This document shows positions 63,624-64,000 of a stretch of 64,000 bases of DNA, piece by piece. The notes under the pieces were generated by a model. That model searched no databases and was not told the origin of the DNA. It was given only the letters and a program-made list of their open reading frames with translations. Position 1 is the stretch's first letter, and each line of letters starts with the position of its first letter. Made by a program: the position numbers and the translations under genes. The DNA comes from Acidobacteriota bacterium. GTDB lineage: Bacteria; Acidobacteriota; Terriglobia; Acidiferrales; UBA7541. The DNA is taken from assembly GCA_003225315.1 (NCBI GenBank), contig QHZD01000026.1, positions 1-64,000 of the forward strand, written 5' to 3'.

Positions 63624-63663
63624 AGAACGGGCGCCCCAATCTTCTGGGGCGCCCGTTCTTGCT
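63624..63663 (+). terminator. Bidirectional terminator between convergent genes
   Basis: A perfect 17-pair stem (63624-63640 with 63647-63663) around loop ATCTTC ends in CTTTTATC on the plus strand. On the minus strand it is followed by TGTTTGG. It separates the TPR gene from the convergent PilZ gene. Confidence 0.9.
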
Positions 63664-63702
63664 TTTATCGAATGGTTCGAATGGCCTGGGATTACGCGTT
63701 AA

Positions 63703-64000
63703 CTAGCGCGACTGACCGGGGCCAAAGTGATAAGTGTGCTGGATTCCCATTTCCATGAGGATCTTGATCCCGATGCCGAACATGCCGGTCGGGAGAACGT
63801 CCCTTCGAACGACTTCGGCGAGGTACTCACGGGCCATGGAAGCGGGGTCTTTCGAATAGGGCATGGTTACGAAGAGCCGCATGCCCACTTCATAGCCAGA
63901 TTCGCTGGACTGGAAAAAGACACCGGAGCGGGAAACACTTACGGAACCCCGCAAGTCTTCAAAGTGATCCTTCTTCGGGTCGGAAGGACGGATGCGCATG
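63703..64000 (-). CDS. PilZ-domain protein, 5' end beyond the window
   Basis: The 98 visible residues read MRIRPSDPKKDHFEDLRGSV and on to VSRSGVFFQSSESGYEVGMRLFVTMPY and REYLAEVVRRDVLPTGMFGIGIKIL. The D/NxSxxG block (here VSRSG) and the (I/V)xxG core match PilZ domains, which bind cyclic di-GMP through an RxxxR plus this block. Residues upstream, where the RxxxR would lie, may be outside the window or in the first residues (MRIRPS). It probably links cyclic di-GMP levels to a motility or envelope function. Confidence 0.75.
   Translation of the reverse strand, partial: MRIRPSDPKKDHFEDLRGSVSVSRSGVFFQSSESGYEVGMRLFVTMPYSKDPASMAREYLAEVVRRDVLPTGMFGIGIKILMEMGIQHTYHFGPGQSR

Overview
The window is bacterial chromosomal DNA, fairly GC-rich and densely coded on both strands. 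I infer a soil-type Acidobacteriota (Terriglobia-like) genome. The basis is a HTH/TolB-like/TPR membrane regulator, a relic of the large duplicated-permease family, a Tat lipoprotein glycanase, several TPR proteins, and many short palindromic repeats of the kind scattered through acidobacterial genomes. No phage, plasmid, IS transposase, integrase, CRISPR array or rRNA gene was seen.

Layout. 0-5.3 kb: a probable beta-1,2-glucan utilisation locus, with a GH144-type glucanase and a GH3 beta-glucosidase on the minus strand, a divergent LacI regulator, and a LacI-type operator between them. 5.2-13.3 kb: a frameshifted SDR gene, a PGPGW membrane protein, tRNA-Ser(GGA), two coupled MacB/FtsX-type permeases without an ATPase, tRNA-Gln(TTG), copper genes copC-copD, and a small RRM RNA-binding protein. 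13.5-17.2 kb: a cytochrome P460-family protein, a patatin/Omp85 protein, a 30-codon ORF with a perfect Shine-Dalgarno sequence, and a cysteine-containing small protein. 17.3-24.3 kb: a broken SEC-C gene, a strong promoter, a roughly 230-nt leader with a foldable structure, then dinB and dnaE2. Both polymerase genes carry palindromic repeat elements inside their reading frames. 24.7-29.2 kb: a vanadium-haloperoxidase-like secreted enzyme, the HTH-TPR regulator and a LysR regulator.

29.3-50.5 kb is one long minus-strand block. In transcription order it holds PBP1A, two TPR proteins, an NfeD/ClpP-class protease, a stomatin-like slipin, a SPOR protein, lnt, prfB (with a classical +1 programmed frameshift), metK, ahcY, tldD, tldE and gltB. 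Many of these genes overlap or abut, which suggests translational coupling. It joins envelope quality control and peptidoglycan synthesis to the SAM cycle, release factor 2 and glutamate synthesis.

50.6-64 kb: a small membrane protein, a eukaryote/archaeal-type ProRS, a decayed permease relic, a secreted dienelactone hydrolase, a HI0933-type flavoprotein, an ABC-F ATPase (YbiT type), a coupled di-heme cytochrome c plus PQQ dehydrogenase, rpiB, glyA, a TPR protein, and a PilZ protein cut by the window edge.

The most unusual observations are two nearly identical REPIN-like inverted-repeat elements read through in different frames inside dnaE2, the repeat-built N-terminal extension of DinB, the structured leader before dinB-dnaE2, and a 28-bp repeat shared by dnaE2 and the start of the PQQ dehydrogenase. 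Three reading frames are broken by single-base shifts (SDR, SEC-C, permease relic). These may be real decay or sequence errors.
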